DNA of 24,557 nucleotides, taken from assembly GCA_050117725.1 (NCBI GenBank), contig JASFME010000010.1:1-24557 (forward strand). The letters are read 5' to 3'. The position numbers and the translations under genes were made by a program. Of the stretch, positions 1 through 8,159 are shown piece after piece. The notes beneath the pieces were generated by a model. It searched no databases. It worked only from the letters and a program-made list of their open reading frames with translations, and had not been told where the DNA came from. The first letter of the stretch is position 1; the number at the start of each line of letters is the position of its first letter. This DNA comes from JASFJH01 sp050117725. GTDB taxonomy: Bacteria; Pseudomonadota; Gammaproteobacteria; AKS1.

Positions 1-2042
1 CGCTGCCGGATAACAGCCGCGGGCTGCTAAATCAAATCTACTTGCGCGAAGGACGATTGTTTGAAGTTGGTCGTGACAACGAGGTATTGCTCAGCGAGGA
101 ATTTGCCCATGCGCATGATCTGCGAACCGGTGACAGGCTGCGCGCGACGATCAATGGCCGGCGCAAGACACTGACGATTGTCGGCCTGGCACTGTCACCT
201 GAATACATCTACCAGATCGCCCCCGGCGCTGTGTTTCCTGATTATGCACGTTACGGTGTGATGTGGATGGCGCGCCGACCACTGGCGACTGCCTATGATA
301 TGGAAGGCGCATTCAACAACGTGACGATAACCATGAGTAAAGGAAGCCGTGCAGATGAGGTGATCGATCGTCTTGATGAGCTATTGAAGCCATATGGTGG
401 TCAGGGCGCCTACGCGCGCAAGGACCAGCTTTCGAACCGTTTCCTGAGCGAAGAACTCAAACAGCAACGTACTATCGCCACGGTCTTTCCGGTGATCTTC
501 TTTGGCGTGGCAGCATTTTTGCTGAATGTTGTGATTAGCCGCCTGATAAGCCTTGAACGCGAACAGATCGCCGTACTGAAGGCGTTCGGTTACAGCAACA
601 TCGCCATTGGCCTGCATTACGTCAAGCTGGTTTTGTTGATCGTCGCGATTGGTGTGATCGGTGGTGTTGCTGCAGGCATCTGGATGGGCAAGGGAATGAG
701 CAATATCTATATGGGTTTATACAGCCTGCCATTCATGATCTATGTACTGAAACCAAAAGTTATCATCGCGGCCGCAGTGATCAGCATGCTGGTCGCGGTA
801 CTGGGCACATTGCATGCGGTTCGCCATGCAGTTCGTTTACCGCCGGCGGAGGCGATGCGCCCTGAGCCACCTGCGATCTATCATGCAACCATAGTTGAAC
901 GACTCGGCATGCAACGCTGGTTTACCCAGTCAACGCGAATGATATTACGACATATTGAACGGCAACCCTTCAAGTCATTGCTTACCACACTCGGTATTGC
1001 TATGGCTTGCGGAATCATTATGATTAGCGGCTTCCAGGAAGATGCGATTGACTATATGGTTGAGGTTCAATACGGCCTGAGTCAGCGTAGTGACCTGTTG
1101 GCAAACTTCACCGAACCGACTTCGAAGCGTGCTTTGTATTCGTTGCGCAGCGTGCAGGGTGTGGAACAGGTGGAAGGTTTTCGTAGCGTGCTGTCACGAT
1201 TACGTTATCAACATCGCGAATATCGCACTTCGGTTGAAGGGGTGGAGCCAGATGGCCAGCTGGTACGCCTGCTGGATACCAGATTGAATGTTATTGAACT
1301 GCCGGAACAGGGGATAGTGCTTACCGATTACCTGGCAGAGCTATTACATATCAATCCGGGTGATTTATTGACTGTTGAGGTGCTGGAGGGCAATCGACCA
1401 ACGGTACAGGTACCGGTTGTCGGAACGACAAAGCAATACCTGGGCGTGAATGCTTACATGCAACGTACTGCCCTGAATCGCTTGTTGAAGGAAGGCGATG
1501 CAATCTCCGGTGCGTATTTGCGAGTGGATGATATGTACCAGCGACAGGTGTATGTCGAGTTGAAAGACATGCCGCGGGTCGTGGGTGTCGTTGAACAAAC
1601 CTCCGCCATCCGCGCCTTCTACGATACGCTCGCAGAATCCGTGTTGTTTTTCACATTTATTTCCACCTTGCTGGGTGCGAGTATTTCGTTTGGTGTTATC
1701 TACAACAGTATGCGTATTGCCCTGTCCGAACGTAACCGTGAACTGGCCAGTCTGCGCGTGCTGGGTTTTACGCGTGGCGAGGTTGCCTACATTCTACTTG
1801 GTGAACAGGTATTGTTGACTATTGCAGCACTCCCACTTGGCATGCTGATTGGCTACGGGCTATGCGCCTACCTGGCATTCCGGTTTGATACTGATCTGTA
1901 CCGTATCCCTCTCGTGCTGGGCATGAATGTCTATGCCTTTGCCGCACTGGTTGTGATTTTTTCATCACTCATTTCCGGCATCATGATCTGGCGGAACCTC
2001 GCTCATCTCGATATGGTAGCGGTACTGAAGACCAAGGAATAA
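1..2042 (+). CDS. FtsX-family ABC transporter permease, 5'-truncated
   Basis: Integral inner-membrane subunit of a MacB/Lol-like ABC transporter that works with a cytoplasmic ATPase to move substrates out of, or away from, the inner membrane. The reading frame is open from position 3 to the TAA at 2040-2042, giving about 679 visible residues; the true start is upstream of the window. Seven hydrophobic segments are visible, arranged as two FtsX-like blocks. One lies around bases 470-840 (three segments) and one around 1630-2010 (three segments); a further segment near 980-1040 opens the second half. The long hydrophilic stretches between them are periplasmic domains of the MacB-core type. The adaptor gene starts 5 bp after the stop, so the two are translationally close and form one export system; the ATPase gene is probably just upstream. 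The substrate cannot be told from sequence. Confidence 0.93.
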   Translation, partial: LPDNSRGLLNQIYLREGRLFEVGRDNEVLLSEEFAHAHDLRTGDRLRATINGRRKTLTIVGLALSPEYIYQIAPGAVFPDYARYGVMWMARRPLATAYDMEGAFNNVTITMSKGSRADEVIDRLDELLKPYGGQGAYARKDQLSNRFLSEELKQQRTIATVFPVIFFGVAAFLLNVVISRLISLEREQIAVLKAFGYSNIAIGLHYVKLVLLIVAIGVIGGVAAGIWMGKGMSNIYMGLYSLPFMIYVLKPKVIIAAAVISMLVAVLGTLHAVRHAVRLPPAEAMRPEPPAIYHATIVERLGMQRWFTQSTRMILRHIERQPFKSLLTTLGIAMACGIIMISGFQEDAIDYMVEVQYGLSQRSDLLANFTEPTSKRALYSLRSVQGVEQVEGFRSVLSRLRYQHREYRTSVEGVEPDGQLVRLLDTRLNVIELPEQGIVLTDYLAELLHINPGDLLTVEVLEGNRPTVQVPVVGTTKQYLGVNAYMQRTALNRLLKEGDAISGAYLRVDDMYQRQVYVELKDMPRVVGVVEQTSAIRAFYDTLAESVLFFTFISTLLGASISFGVIYNSMRIALSERNRELASLRVLGFTRGEVAYILLGEQVLLTIAALPLGMLIGYGLCAYLAFRFDTDLYRIPLVLGMNVYAFAALVVIFSSLISGIMIWRNLAHLDMVAVLKTKE

Positions 2043-2047
2043 CAACT

Positions 2048-3280
2048 ATGCGCAATCCACTGCGTAAACATCCTGTTATCGTGATCGCGGCAATTGCACT
2101 CGCCGCATTGCTGGTCTGGGGATTTTGGCCACGACCGCTATTGGTCGAGGTTGTCGAGGTAGTGCGTGCCCCCATGACTGTGACTATCGAGGAGGAGGGA
2201 CGTACGCGTGTCATTGATCGTTATGTGATTGCTGCGCCGGTCGATGGCGTGGCATGCCGAATTCAACTGGATGTCGGTGATGATATTCAACAGGACCAGC
2301 TGCTTATGTTCATCTCGCCGCTTGAGTCGCAGGTACTCGACCCGCGTAGCCGTGCCGAGGCCCAGGCGCGCGTCGCCGCGGCGGAATCGGCGCTGCGCGC
2401 CGCACGTGAAGAGGCTCGCGCAGCAGATGCCGCTGCCGATCTCGCCATCAAGGAACTGGGGCGTTTGCGACCGCTTGCCGACCGCGGACTGATTTCCCGT
2501 GATGCCTATGATCAGGCGCAGACCACCGCGCAAACTGCCAATGCGGCGAGGCGCTCGGCCAATTTCAGGGTCGAGGTAGCACAGTATGAACTGGATGCCG
2601 CCCGTAGCGTGTTGCAGTATTCCGCTGCGACGCAAAGCGGTGGCTCGCCCGAGCGGGTTGCAGTACGCGCGCCGATCACTGGCAAGATACTCAAAGTGCC
2701 GCATGAATGTGAAGGCCCGGTCCGCACCGGAGAAGCGTTGCTCGAAGTGGGTGACACTTCGCGACTGGAGGTCGAAGTCGATGTGTTATCTGCCGATGCT
2801 GTGAAGATCAAACCTGGTATGCAAGTACTGTTTGAACGTTGGGGTGGTGAGGGTGCACTAGAGGGTGTCGTGCGCGTTATCGAACCTGTGGGCTTCACCA
2901 AGATTTCGGCACTCGGCGTCGAGGAACAACGCGTTCTGGTCATTGTAGATTTCACTTCACAACCTGAATTGTGGCAACGACTTGGTGATGGATATCGTGT
3001 CGAGGCAAGTTTTGTGCTGTGGCAGGATGATAATGTTCTGCAAGTTCCTGCCAGCAGCCTGTTCCGTGCCAATAGTGGCTGGGCCGTTTTTGCTGTCGAT
3101 GGCAAGCATGCCCGCTTGCGTGACGTGCAGGTGGGACGAAGAAACGGTCTGGTCGGGCAAATCCTCGGTGGCCTGAACGAGGGTGAACGGGTTATCGATC
3201 ACCCCGCTGAAGATGTGGAAGATGGCCGCGTAATCAAACCGCGCCAGGTGGCCGACAAATCAAGGTTGGAGCACCCGTAG
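2048..3280 (+). CDS. HlyD/AcrA-type periplasmic adaptor (membrane fusion protein)
   Basis: Periplasmic adaptor, 410 residues, expected to bridge the upstream ABC permease to an outer-membrane channel. A single N-terminal membrane anchor (about residues 10-27) is followed by a first lipoyl half (about 45-95). Then comes an Ala/Glu/Arg-rich alpha-helical hairpin (about 100-190, heptad-like, with the RPLADRGLIS turn typical of these hairpins). A second lipoyl half containing VRAPITGKI follows (about 200-240), then a beta-barrel/membrane-proximal region. Start ATG 2048 has an AAGGA ribosome-binding site overlapping the end of the permease gene. Family placement is clear from architecture; the cargo is unknown. 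No outer-membrane factor gene is visible in the window. Confidence 0.93.
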   Translation: MRNPLRKHPVIVIAAIALAALLVWGFWPRPLLVEVVEVVRAPMTVTIEEEGRTRVIDRYVIAAPVDGVACRIQLDVGDDIQQDQLLMFISPLESQVLDPRSRAEAQARVAAAESALRAAREEARAADAAADLAIKELGRLRPLADRGLISRDAYDQAQTTAQTANAARRSANFRVEVAQYELDAARSVLQYSAATQSGGSPERVAVRAPITGKILKVPHECEGPVRTGEALLEVGDTSRLEVEVDVLSADAVKIKPGMQVLFERWGGEGALEGVVRVIEPVGFTKISALGVEEQRVLVIVDFTSQPELWQRLGDGYRVEASFVLWQDDNVLQVPASSLFRANSGWAVFAVDGKHARLRDVQVGRRNGLVGQILGGLNEGERVIDHPAEDVEDGRVIKPRQVADKSRLEHP

Positions 3281-3380
3281 TAAAACATGATTGCTGTCTG
3301 TGGTCGCGCACCGGACCTGCCCATGTGACAAAAGGTGGCGGACTACGTCAGGAATCTCTGAACAAAGGAAAAAGGGCGGC

Positions 3381-3641
3381 ATGAAAAAACTCAAACATGA
3401 AAACGAGTTGGTGAAAGCGGCGATCGCTGCAGGTGTCAGGTACGGAGAGGAGCGGGGTGTCGTGAAATTCGAAGCGACGGACTCGGCAAACGAGAAGATT
3501 GAATATATTTACCGCTTGCTGGTGCACGACAAGATCATCCAGCCCTTGCCGGCCGATCAGGTTTCACAAAAAGCCATGCGGCACCGCCTCGCGATCTGGA
3601 TAGCAAAGCAACTGCCAGAAGATCATCCATTGTTAAAGTAG
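3381..3641 (+). CDS. Small conserved protein, DUF5062-like
   Basis: An 86-residue soluble protein. The ATG at 3381 is chosen because it follows a purine-rich GGAAAAAGGGCGG stretch and begins with the Lys-rich MKKLKHE that I associate with DUF5062 proteins of gammaproteobacteria. An in-frame ATG exists at 3291, but the extra 30 residues look unlike a protein start. The body is Lys/Glu-rich and helical, with the motif YRLLVHDKIIQPLP in the middle and a C-terminal QLPEDHPLLK that also fits that family. There are no membrane segments or cysteines. Function is unknown. It lies 100 bp after the adaptor gene and 26 bp before the phosphoesterase gene on the same strand. Family assignment is from memory and needs a profile search. 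Confidence 0.8.
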   Translation: MKKLKHENELVKAAIAAGVRYGEERGVVKFEATDSANEKIEYIYRLLVHDKIIQPLPADQVSQKAMRHRLAIWIAKQLPEDHPLLK

Positions 3642-3667
3642 CTGCAAGAATAAGCAGGGTGGCTTGA

Positions 3668-4291
3668 ATGTCGAGCAAAATCGGTCTGGTCAGCGACGTC
3701 CATGCCTTCCCCGAGCCACTGGCGGAAGCATTGGCACTGTTCCGGCTAAACGCGGTTCAACACATTCTCTGTGCGGGTGATATCGCCGGATATGGTAACG
3801 ATCTGGATACGAGCGTCGCGCTATTGCATGAGTATGGTTGCCAGTCAATCACGGGAAACCATGATCTGTGGTACCTCGAGGATATGGCTGAGGCGCCGGA
3901 CCACCCGACGGCGCAGTATTTGCGCAGCTTGCCCACAGTCATCGAGATGACTGTTGAAGACGTCAGTTTGTACATGGTACATGCCAGCCCGCCGGACTCA
4001 TGTATCGACGGCATCCGTTTGCTTGACCAGCAGGGTGAGTTGTTGCCCGAGCTCTGGCAGGCCTGGGCCGGGCAATTGCAGGGCTTCGGGCACGATGTAT
4101 TGATTGTCGGCCACACGCACCAGGTATTCGCGGAGCAGCTGGGCGATACCCTGGTGATCAATCCCGGCAGTACCCGCTACAACCATAGCTGCGCGATCCT
4201 GACCCTGCCCGAATGCACGGTAGAATGGTTGCCGTTATCGAGCCAGGCGCTGCAACGGGTATGGAACTGGAGCGACGAGTTTAAATCCTGA
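3668..4291 (+). CDS. Calcineurin-like metallophosphoesterase
   Basis: A 207-residue cytoplasmic phosphoesterase of the YfcE/MJ0936-type family, hydrolysing phosphodiesters or phosphomonoesters with two metal ions. All metal-binding blocks are visible in order: SDVH (Asp10, His12), GDIAGYG (Asp38), GNHD (63-66), the MVHASP histidine (105), GHTH (148-151) and the NPGS turn (165-168). Length is normal for the single-domain family. The natural substrate cannot be inferred. The gene ends 6 bp before the convergent slipin gene, leaving no room for a dedicated terminator between them. Confidence 0.93.
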   Translation: MSSKIGLVSDVHAFPEPLAEALALFRLNAVQHILCAGDIAGYGNDLDTSVALLHEYGCQSITGNHDLWYLEDMAEAPDHPTAQYLRSLPTVIEMTVEDVSLYMVHASPPDSCIDGIRLLDQQGELLPELWQAWAGQLQGFGHDVLIVGHTHQVFAEQLGDTLVINPGSTRYNHSCAILTLPECTVEWLPLSSQALQRVWNWSDEFKS

Positions 4292-4297
4292 ACCTCA

Positions 4298-5053
4298 TCA
4301 GGTTTGTTTCTTTTTCTCAATCAGTGTTTCGATCAGGTCCATCGGCAGCGGGAAGACGATGGTGTTCGAACGTTCATTGGCAATCTCGGTCAGGGTCTGC
4401 AGGTAACGCAGTTGTATGGCCTGTGATTGCTGGGAGAGTTTCTTCGCGGCTTCGAGGAGTTTTTCCGAGGCCTGCATTTCCCCTTCGGCATGGATGACCT
4501 TGGCGCGCCGCACGCGTTCGGCCTCGGCCTGCTTGGCAATTGCACGCACCATGCTTTCATCGAGATCGACATGTTTGATCTCGACATTGCTGACCTTTAT
4601 TCCCCAGGCGTCGGTCTGGGCATCGAGAATAGCCTGGATATCCGTGTTCAGGCGTTCGCGTTCGGCGAGCATTTCATCAAGTTCATGCTGGCCAAGTACG
4701 GAGCGCAACGTGGTCTGCGCCAGCTGGCTCGTGGCCATGTAGAAGTCCTCGACCTGGATAATGGCCTTGTCCGGCTCGATGACGCGGAAATACACTACCG
4801 CATTGACGTGGACCGAGACATTGTCGCGCGAGATGACGTCCTGGCTTGGCACATCCATAACGATGGTACGCAGGTCGACGCGTACCATTTGCTGTATCAA
4901 CGGGATAATGATGATGAAGCCGGGACCTTTGACTTTCCAGAACCGTCCCAACAGGAAAACGACGCCACGTTCATATTCGCGCAGGATCTTGATCGCGCTG
5001 ACCAGGAACATGACGACAAAGACCAGTAATGTGTAGAAGACATACGGGGTCAT
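4298..5053 (-). CDS. Slipin (stomatin/SPFH/band 7 membrane protein)
   Basis: A 251-residue SPFH-domain protein anchored by one N-terminal hydrophobic hairpin/segment (about residues 4-22) and expected to form large oligomers on the membrane. It carries slipin signatures: YERGVVFLLGRF just after the anchor, VKGPGFIIIIP, and the long charged helix LDEMLAERERLN. The EIKHVDLDESMVRAIAKQAEAERVRRAKVIHAEGE region is also present (about residues 158-192). Its ATG overlaps the stop of the upstream NfeD gene as ATGA, so the pair is translationally coupled. NfeD and slipin are a well-known pair in which the protease is thought to cleave the C-terminal hydrophobic region of the stomatin. Confidence 0.95.
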   Translation of the reverse strand: MTPYVFYTLLVFVVMFLVSAIKILREYERGVVFLLGRFWKVKGPGFIIIIPLIQQMVRVDLRTIVMDVPSQDVISRDNVSVHVNAVVYFRVIEPDKAIIQVEDFYMATSQLAQTTLRSVLGQHELDEMLAERERLNTDIQAILDAQTDAWGIKVSNVEIKHVDLDESMVRAIAKQAEAERVRRAKVIHAEGEMQASEKLLEAAKKLSQQSQAIQLRYLQTLTEIANERSNTIVFPLPMDLIETLIEKKKQT

Positions 5054-6429
5054 GTTTGTTTCTCCTCTGTATTTGTTCCGGTGGGTTCGACTTGCAGGGT
5101 CAGGCCTTTCATACCGGTGACCCTGACCTGCTGGTCCTTGTGCAGGGGTGTGTGCGTCGTGGCCTGCCAGGTTTCGCTGTGCAGGCTGACCTGGCCCTTG
5201 TCGGTGAAATCCGCCAGCACGATTGCTTTGCTGCCGATCAGTTGCTCCATGCCGCTGACCACGGGTCGTCGTCGCGCCCTGATCGCCATCCCGACAATGA
5301 AGATAAACACGAGTGCACTCGTCGCAGTAAAGGTGATGATAATGGAGATATCAATGCCGAAGCCGGGCACGTCGGTCTCGATCAGAATAATCGAGCCAAA
5401 CAGGAAGGCGACGGCGCCACCGATGCCGAGGATGCCGAAACTTGGCTCAAAGGCCTCGCCGACCATGAGGGCGACACCAAGCAGGATCAGTCCCATGCCG
5501 GCATAGTTGATCGGTAACAACTGCAGGGCGTACAGCGCGAGCAGCAGCGAGATGGCGCCGATCGTACCAGGCACGATGGCGCCGGGGTTGGCAAATTCAA
5601 AGATCAGACCATAAATGCCGATCAGCAACAGGATATAGGCGACATTCGGATTGGTGATCACGCCGAGCAGGCGGTTGCGCCAGTCCGGCTCGTAGTCGAC
5701 CACGGTGAGCCCGGCGGTCTGCAGGATGAGCTTGCGGCCCTGCACGGTGATCTCGCGGCCATCGATCTGTTCGAGCAGGTCGCTCAGGCTGCTGGCAACG
5801 ATATCAATGACATTGAGCTTGAGGGCCTCGCTGGCCTGCAGACTGGCCGCTTCCCGCACGGCCTGTTCCGCCCAGTCCTGGTTACGGCCGTGTAACTCGG
5901 CCAGCCCGCGCAGGTAGGCAACGGCATCATTGACCACCTTTTGTTGCATCGCATCCTTGCCCTCGGCAGGCGCCGGTTTATCCTTCTGCGGCGTGCCCGG
6001 CTCCTTTTCCGGGCCGGGTGCACCGGGCAAACCGCCACCGATCTGCACCGGCGTGGCGGCGCCGAGATTCGTGCCGGGTGCCATCGCGGCAATATGGCTT
6101 GCATACAGGATGTAGGTACCGGCGCTGGCGGCCCGCGCACCGGTCGGTGCGACGTATGTGGCGACGGGCACGGGCGAATTGGTGATGTGCTTGATGATGT
6201 CGCGCATCGAGGTGTCGAGTCCACCGGGGGTGTCCATGCGGATGACGACGAGCCGGGCATGTTGCTGCACGGCACTGTCGAGCGCGCGCTCGACATAATC
6301 ACTCGTCGCCGGGCCGATGGCGCCATCGATGCTGAGCTGCAGGATCGGCCCATTCCCGTCCTGGGCCGCAACCATGCCGGGCAGCAGCCCGCAGGCCAAC
6401 AACAGAATTTGTAGTATGCGCGTTGTCAC
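5050..6429 (-). CDS. NfeD-family membrane serine protease (NfeD1b type)
   Basis: A 459-residue long-form NfeD protein. A signal peptide (about 1-22) is followed by a ClpP-class serine protease domain (about 28-225), then several transmembrane helices (about 255-380) and a C-terminal OB-fold (about 385-450). The MDTPGGLDTSMRDI block and the catalytic serine in RAASAGTY (Ser102) are visible. The probable general base is the lysine in QQKVVNDA (Lys164), matching the Ser-Lys dyad of this family. Between them sits a Pro/Gly/Lys-rich stretch at about 131-160. The start is GTG at 6429, with AGGA about 11 nt upstream; an ATG would cut into the signal peptide. It is coupled to the slipin gene by a 4-base overlap. 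Confidence 0.94.
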   Translation of the reverse strand: MTTRILQILLLACGLLPGMVAAQDGNGPILQLSIDGAIGPATSDYVERALDSAVQQHARLVVIRMDTPGGLDTSMRDIIKHITNSPVPVATYVAPTGARAASAGTYILYASHIAAMAPGTNLGAATPVQIGGGLPGAPGPEKEPGTPQKDKPAPAEGKDAMQQKVVNDAVAYLRGLAELHGRNQDWAEQAVREAASLQASEALKLNVIDIVASSLSDLLEQIDGREITVQGRKLILQTAGLTVVDYEPDWRNRLLGVITNPNVAYILLLIGIYGLIFEFANPGAIVPGTIGAISLLLALYALQLLPINYAGMGLILLGVALMVGEAFEPSFGILGIGGAVAFLFGSIILIETDVPGFGIDISIIITFTATSALVFIFIVGMAIRARRRPVVSGMEQLIGSKAIVLADFTDKGQVSLHSETWQATTHTPLHKDQQVRVTGMKGLTLQVEPTGTNTEEKQT

Positions 6430-6524
6430 GTGTCACTCGATCCTTCAAGTTGTCACAAGCCGGTTTGCAGGCCACACATACGCACTGTAGCGCTGGCCCA
6501 CCGGTATGTCGATAAATCTGCTGA

Positions 6525-7040
6525 CTAGCGTTTGTCCAGTGGTATTCCACGCGGCATGCGCGGTATCGGCCGCGGCGCGGCCAGGCCGCTGCCCCCGCAG
6601 CGTACCGGCACAGCTGCCTGGCCACTGTTATTACCGGTATTGGCCTCCGCGCGGATCCCGGTCAGTTCGTAACGCACGGTATGCCTTGCCCGGATCGGGT
6701 TGTTATCGGTCCAGTGTATGGTGGGTTGGCCCCTCAGCAAGCGCGTGCCTGTATCGACCCGGAGCAACGGGATGCGCGCGGTTTTGCTGCCGTCCTCGAC
6801 GCGTTGCAGGTATACGCCGCCAGCGCTGTACATGGCGCTGTTCAGGGCACCACCAAGGTTTTCCAGCCGGACCCGGGGCCGGCAGTCATCATCGTAGTTG
6901 ACCCGCGTGATGGCCAGGTCAGGCAGGGGCCGGGCATGGGCAACGGGTGCTGGCGCACCGATCAGCAATGCCAGTAGTAACACCACCACTTCGTCGTGTA
7001 TGACGCCAGTAGCAAAGCCTGATCCGGACATTGTCGCCAT
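6525..7040 (-). CDS. Secreted protein with CARDB-like beta domain
   Basis: A 171-residue exported protein. ATG 7040 is preferred: it is followed after about 13 residues by a strongly hydrophobic run (VVVLLLALLIGAP) ending in VAHA, a good signal-peptidase I site, and preceded by AAGGG about 8 nt upstream. The mature part begins LPDLAITRVNYDDDC and continues RVRLENLGG, the pattern of CARDB domains (extracellular Ig-like adhesion or carbohydrate-associated folds). NTGNN appears near the end of the domain. Two cysteines (after DDD and in PVRCGG) could form a disulfide. The tail is Pro/Arg-rich. It lies 95 bp upstream of nfeD on the same strand and may be cotranscribed with it. Function is unknown; the CARDB call is by pattern only. 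Confidence 0.72.
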   Translation of the reverse strand: MATMSGSGFATGVIHDEVVVLLLALLIGAPAPVAHARPLPDLAITRVNYDDDCRPRVRLENLGGALNSAMYSAGGVYLQRVEDGSKTARIPLLRVDTGTRLLRGQPTIHWTDNNPIRARHTVRYELTGIRAEANTGNNSGQAAVPVRCGGSGLAAPRPIPRMPRGIPLDKR

Positions 7041-7081
7041 GTCGTACCCTTGTCTCCGCTGGAGGAACAGGCCGTTTGCGA

Positions 7082-7144
7082 TTAACGCCGGATATCCCGC
7101 CGCAAACGTTCGAGGGTGCTGGATCGGCAGCTGAAGCTGTTCAT
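7082..7144 (-). CDS. Possible 20-residue leader ORF
   Basis: ATG at 7144 with an unusually good ribosome-binding site (AAAAAGGAG, 7 nt upstream) opens a 20-codon frame rich in Arg and Ser, ending LRRDIRR and TAA at 7082-7084. It lies 41 bp before the start of the secreted CARDB-like protein and downstream of the FNR-type palindrome, so it is placed like a leader or translationally coupling ORF. No family is recognised. The signal-to-length ratio is poor; the strong Shine-Dalgarno is the only real evidence. Confidence 0.3.
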   Translation of the reverse strand: MNSFSCRSSTLERLRRDIRR

Positions 7145-7233
7145 CTCGTCGCTCCTTTTTCGATAATGAAAAGTCTGTCCGAGGATATGACGCTCGTTCC
7201 AACTATCCTGACATACCGCGTGTCAGTAGCGAT

Positions 7234-7247
7234 TTGATCCGGATCAA
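7234..7247. promoter_or_regulatory. FNR/Anr-type binding site, perfect palindrome
   Basis: TTGATCCGGATCAA is a perfect 14-bp palindrome and matches the FNR/Anr consensus TTGAT-N4-ATCAA at all ten defined positions. It lies between the end of the minus-strand four-cysteine gene (7266) and the start of the CARDB-like gene (7040). It is therefore best placed to regulate the CARDB-like/NfeD/slipin cluster on the minus strand. No equally clear -10 element was found at the exact class II distance. Whether the host has FNR is inferred. Confidence 0.6.
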
Positions 7248-7265
7248 CGCCGGCAGGATGTGTGG

Positions 7266-7517
7266 TTAAGGGTTATCCGCATCGCAACTACCCTTGCGTA
7301 CCCAGACGCCTTTTTCGCAACGCAACATGGCACCGGTGCCGGCACAGACGTAGTCACCATCCTGAAAAGCCGTATTGTTGTAGTAACAGGTCGGCATGTC
7401 TTCGACCTCCATGCCTAGCAAGGCATGTTCTTCATCCATTTCTTCGATGACGGGAGAAGTTTTCAGTTCCGGATCGATAGAACCTACCTGGGCGGGCTTG
7501 TGTTGCGTAGTCATCAT
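7266..7517 (-). CDS. Small four-cysteine protein, DUF1496-like
   Basis: An 83-residue hydrophilic protein without signal peptide. The N-terminal half is acidic (IEEMDEEHALL). The C-terminal half holds four cysteines in the pattern C-YYN-x(10)-C-x(8)-C-x(9)-C, with an aromatic VWV between the last two. CYYNNTAFQDG followed by a short loop and LRCE resembles DUF1496, a small Cys-containing domain of gammaproteobacteria; this is a pattern-level guess. Start ATG 7517 has GAGG five bases upstream; the next codon is also ATG (7514) and equally possible. It is divergent from the DUF2269 gene (7686). Function is unknown; the cysteines suggest a disulfide-stabilised or metal-binding knuckle. Confidence 0.7.
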   Translation of the reverse strand: MMTTQHKPAQVGSIDPELKTSPVIEEMDEEHALLGMEVEDMPTCYYNNTAFQDGDYVCAGTGAMLRCEKGVWVRKGSCDADNP

Positions 7518-7685
7518 CAAGTCCTCTATATGTAATGGTACGAATGATATTGCCTAATAATACGCCTATATCGTGGAGGGTAAAGAGGCAACCGTTACAA
7601 CAATGGCACAGTGTATGTGCCAGGTGCGCAGACAGGCGCTAGAATAATAATACTCTGGGCAAAATGTTATTAAGGCAAGCGATGA

Positions 7686-8153
7686 ATGGATAGCTACAGC
7701 ACCCTTAAATTGGTACACATCGTATCCAGCACCGTACTGTTCGGCACGGGACTGGGCACGGCATTTTACATGTGGCGGGCACACCGTAGTGGGGATCCGC
7801 TAGTGATTGCGGCGGTGGCGCGCAATGTCGTGCTGGCCGACGGCTGGTTCACGGCGCCGGCGGCGATCGTGCAACCGGTGACCGGTTTCTGGCTCATGTC
7901 CGTGATGGGCTACAGTTTCACCCTGCCGTGGTTGAGCCTGTCCCTGTTGTTGTATGGCATTGCCGGCGTGTGCTGGTTACCGGTCGTGTACATCCAGATA
8001 AAGTTGCGCAACCTGGCACAACAGGCAGCGGCTGCCGGCACAGAATTACCGCCTATGTATCATGGTTTGATGCGCTACTGGTTTCTGCTCGGCTGGGTCG
8101 CCTTTGCCTCGCTGCTGTATATTTTTTACCTGATGATATTCAGGCCGGTATGA
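7686..8153 (+). CDS. DUF2269 integral membrane protein
   Basis: A 155-residue inner-membrane protein with four predicted helices (about residues 7-27, 52-75, 78-100 and 130-152). It shows the conserved features of DUF2269: LKLVHIVSSTVLFGTG with a histidine in helix 1, the ADGWFTAPAAIVQPVTG segment, and a MRYWFLLGW segment before the last helix. The histidines in helix 1 and the cytochrome-b-like topology suggest possible haem or quinone contact, but no function is established. The stop lies 6 bp before the ATG of the UPF0248 gene, so these genes are probably one transcription unit with rtcA. Confidence 0.88.
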   Translation: MDSYSTLKLVHIVSSTVLFGTGLGTAFYMWRAHRSGDPLVIAAVARNVVLADGWFTAPAAIVQPVTGFWLMSVMGYSFTLPWLSLSLLLYGIAGVCWLPVVYIQIKLRNLAQQAAAAGTELPPMYHGLMRYWFLLGWVAFASLLYIFYLMIFRPV

Positions 8154-8159
8154 TTGCTC

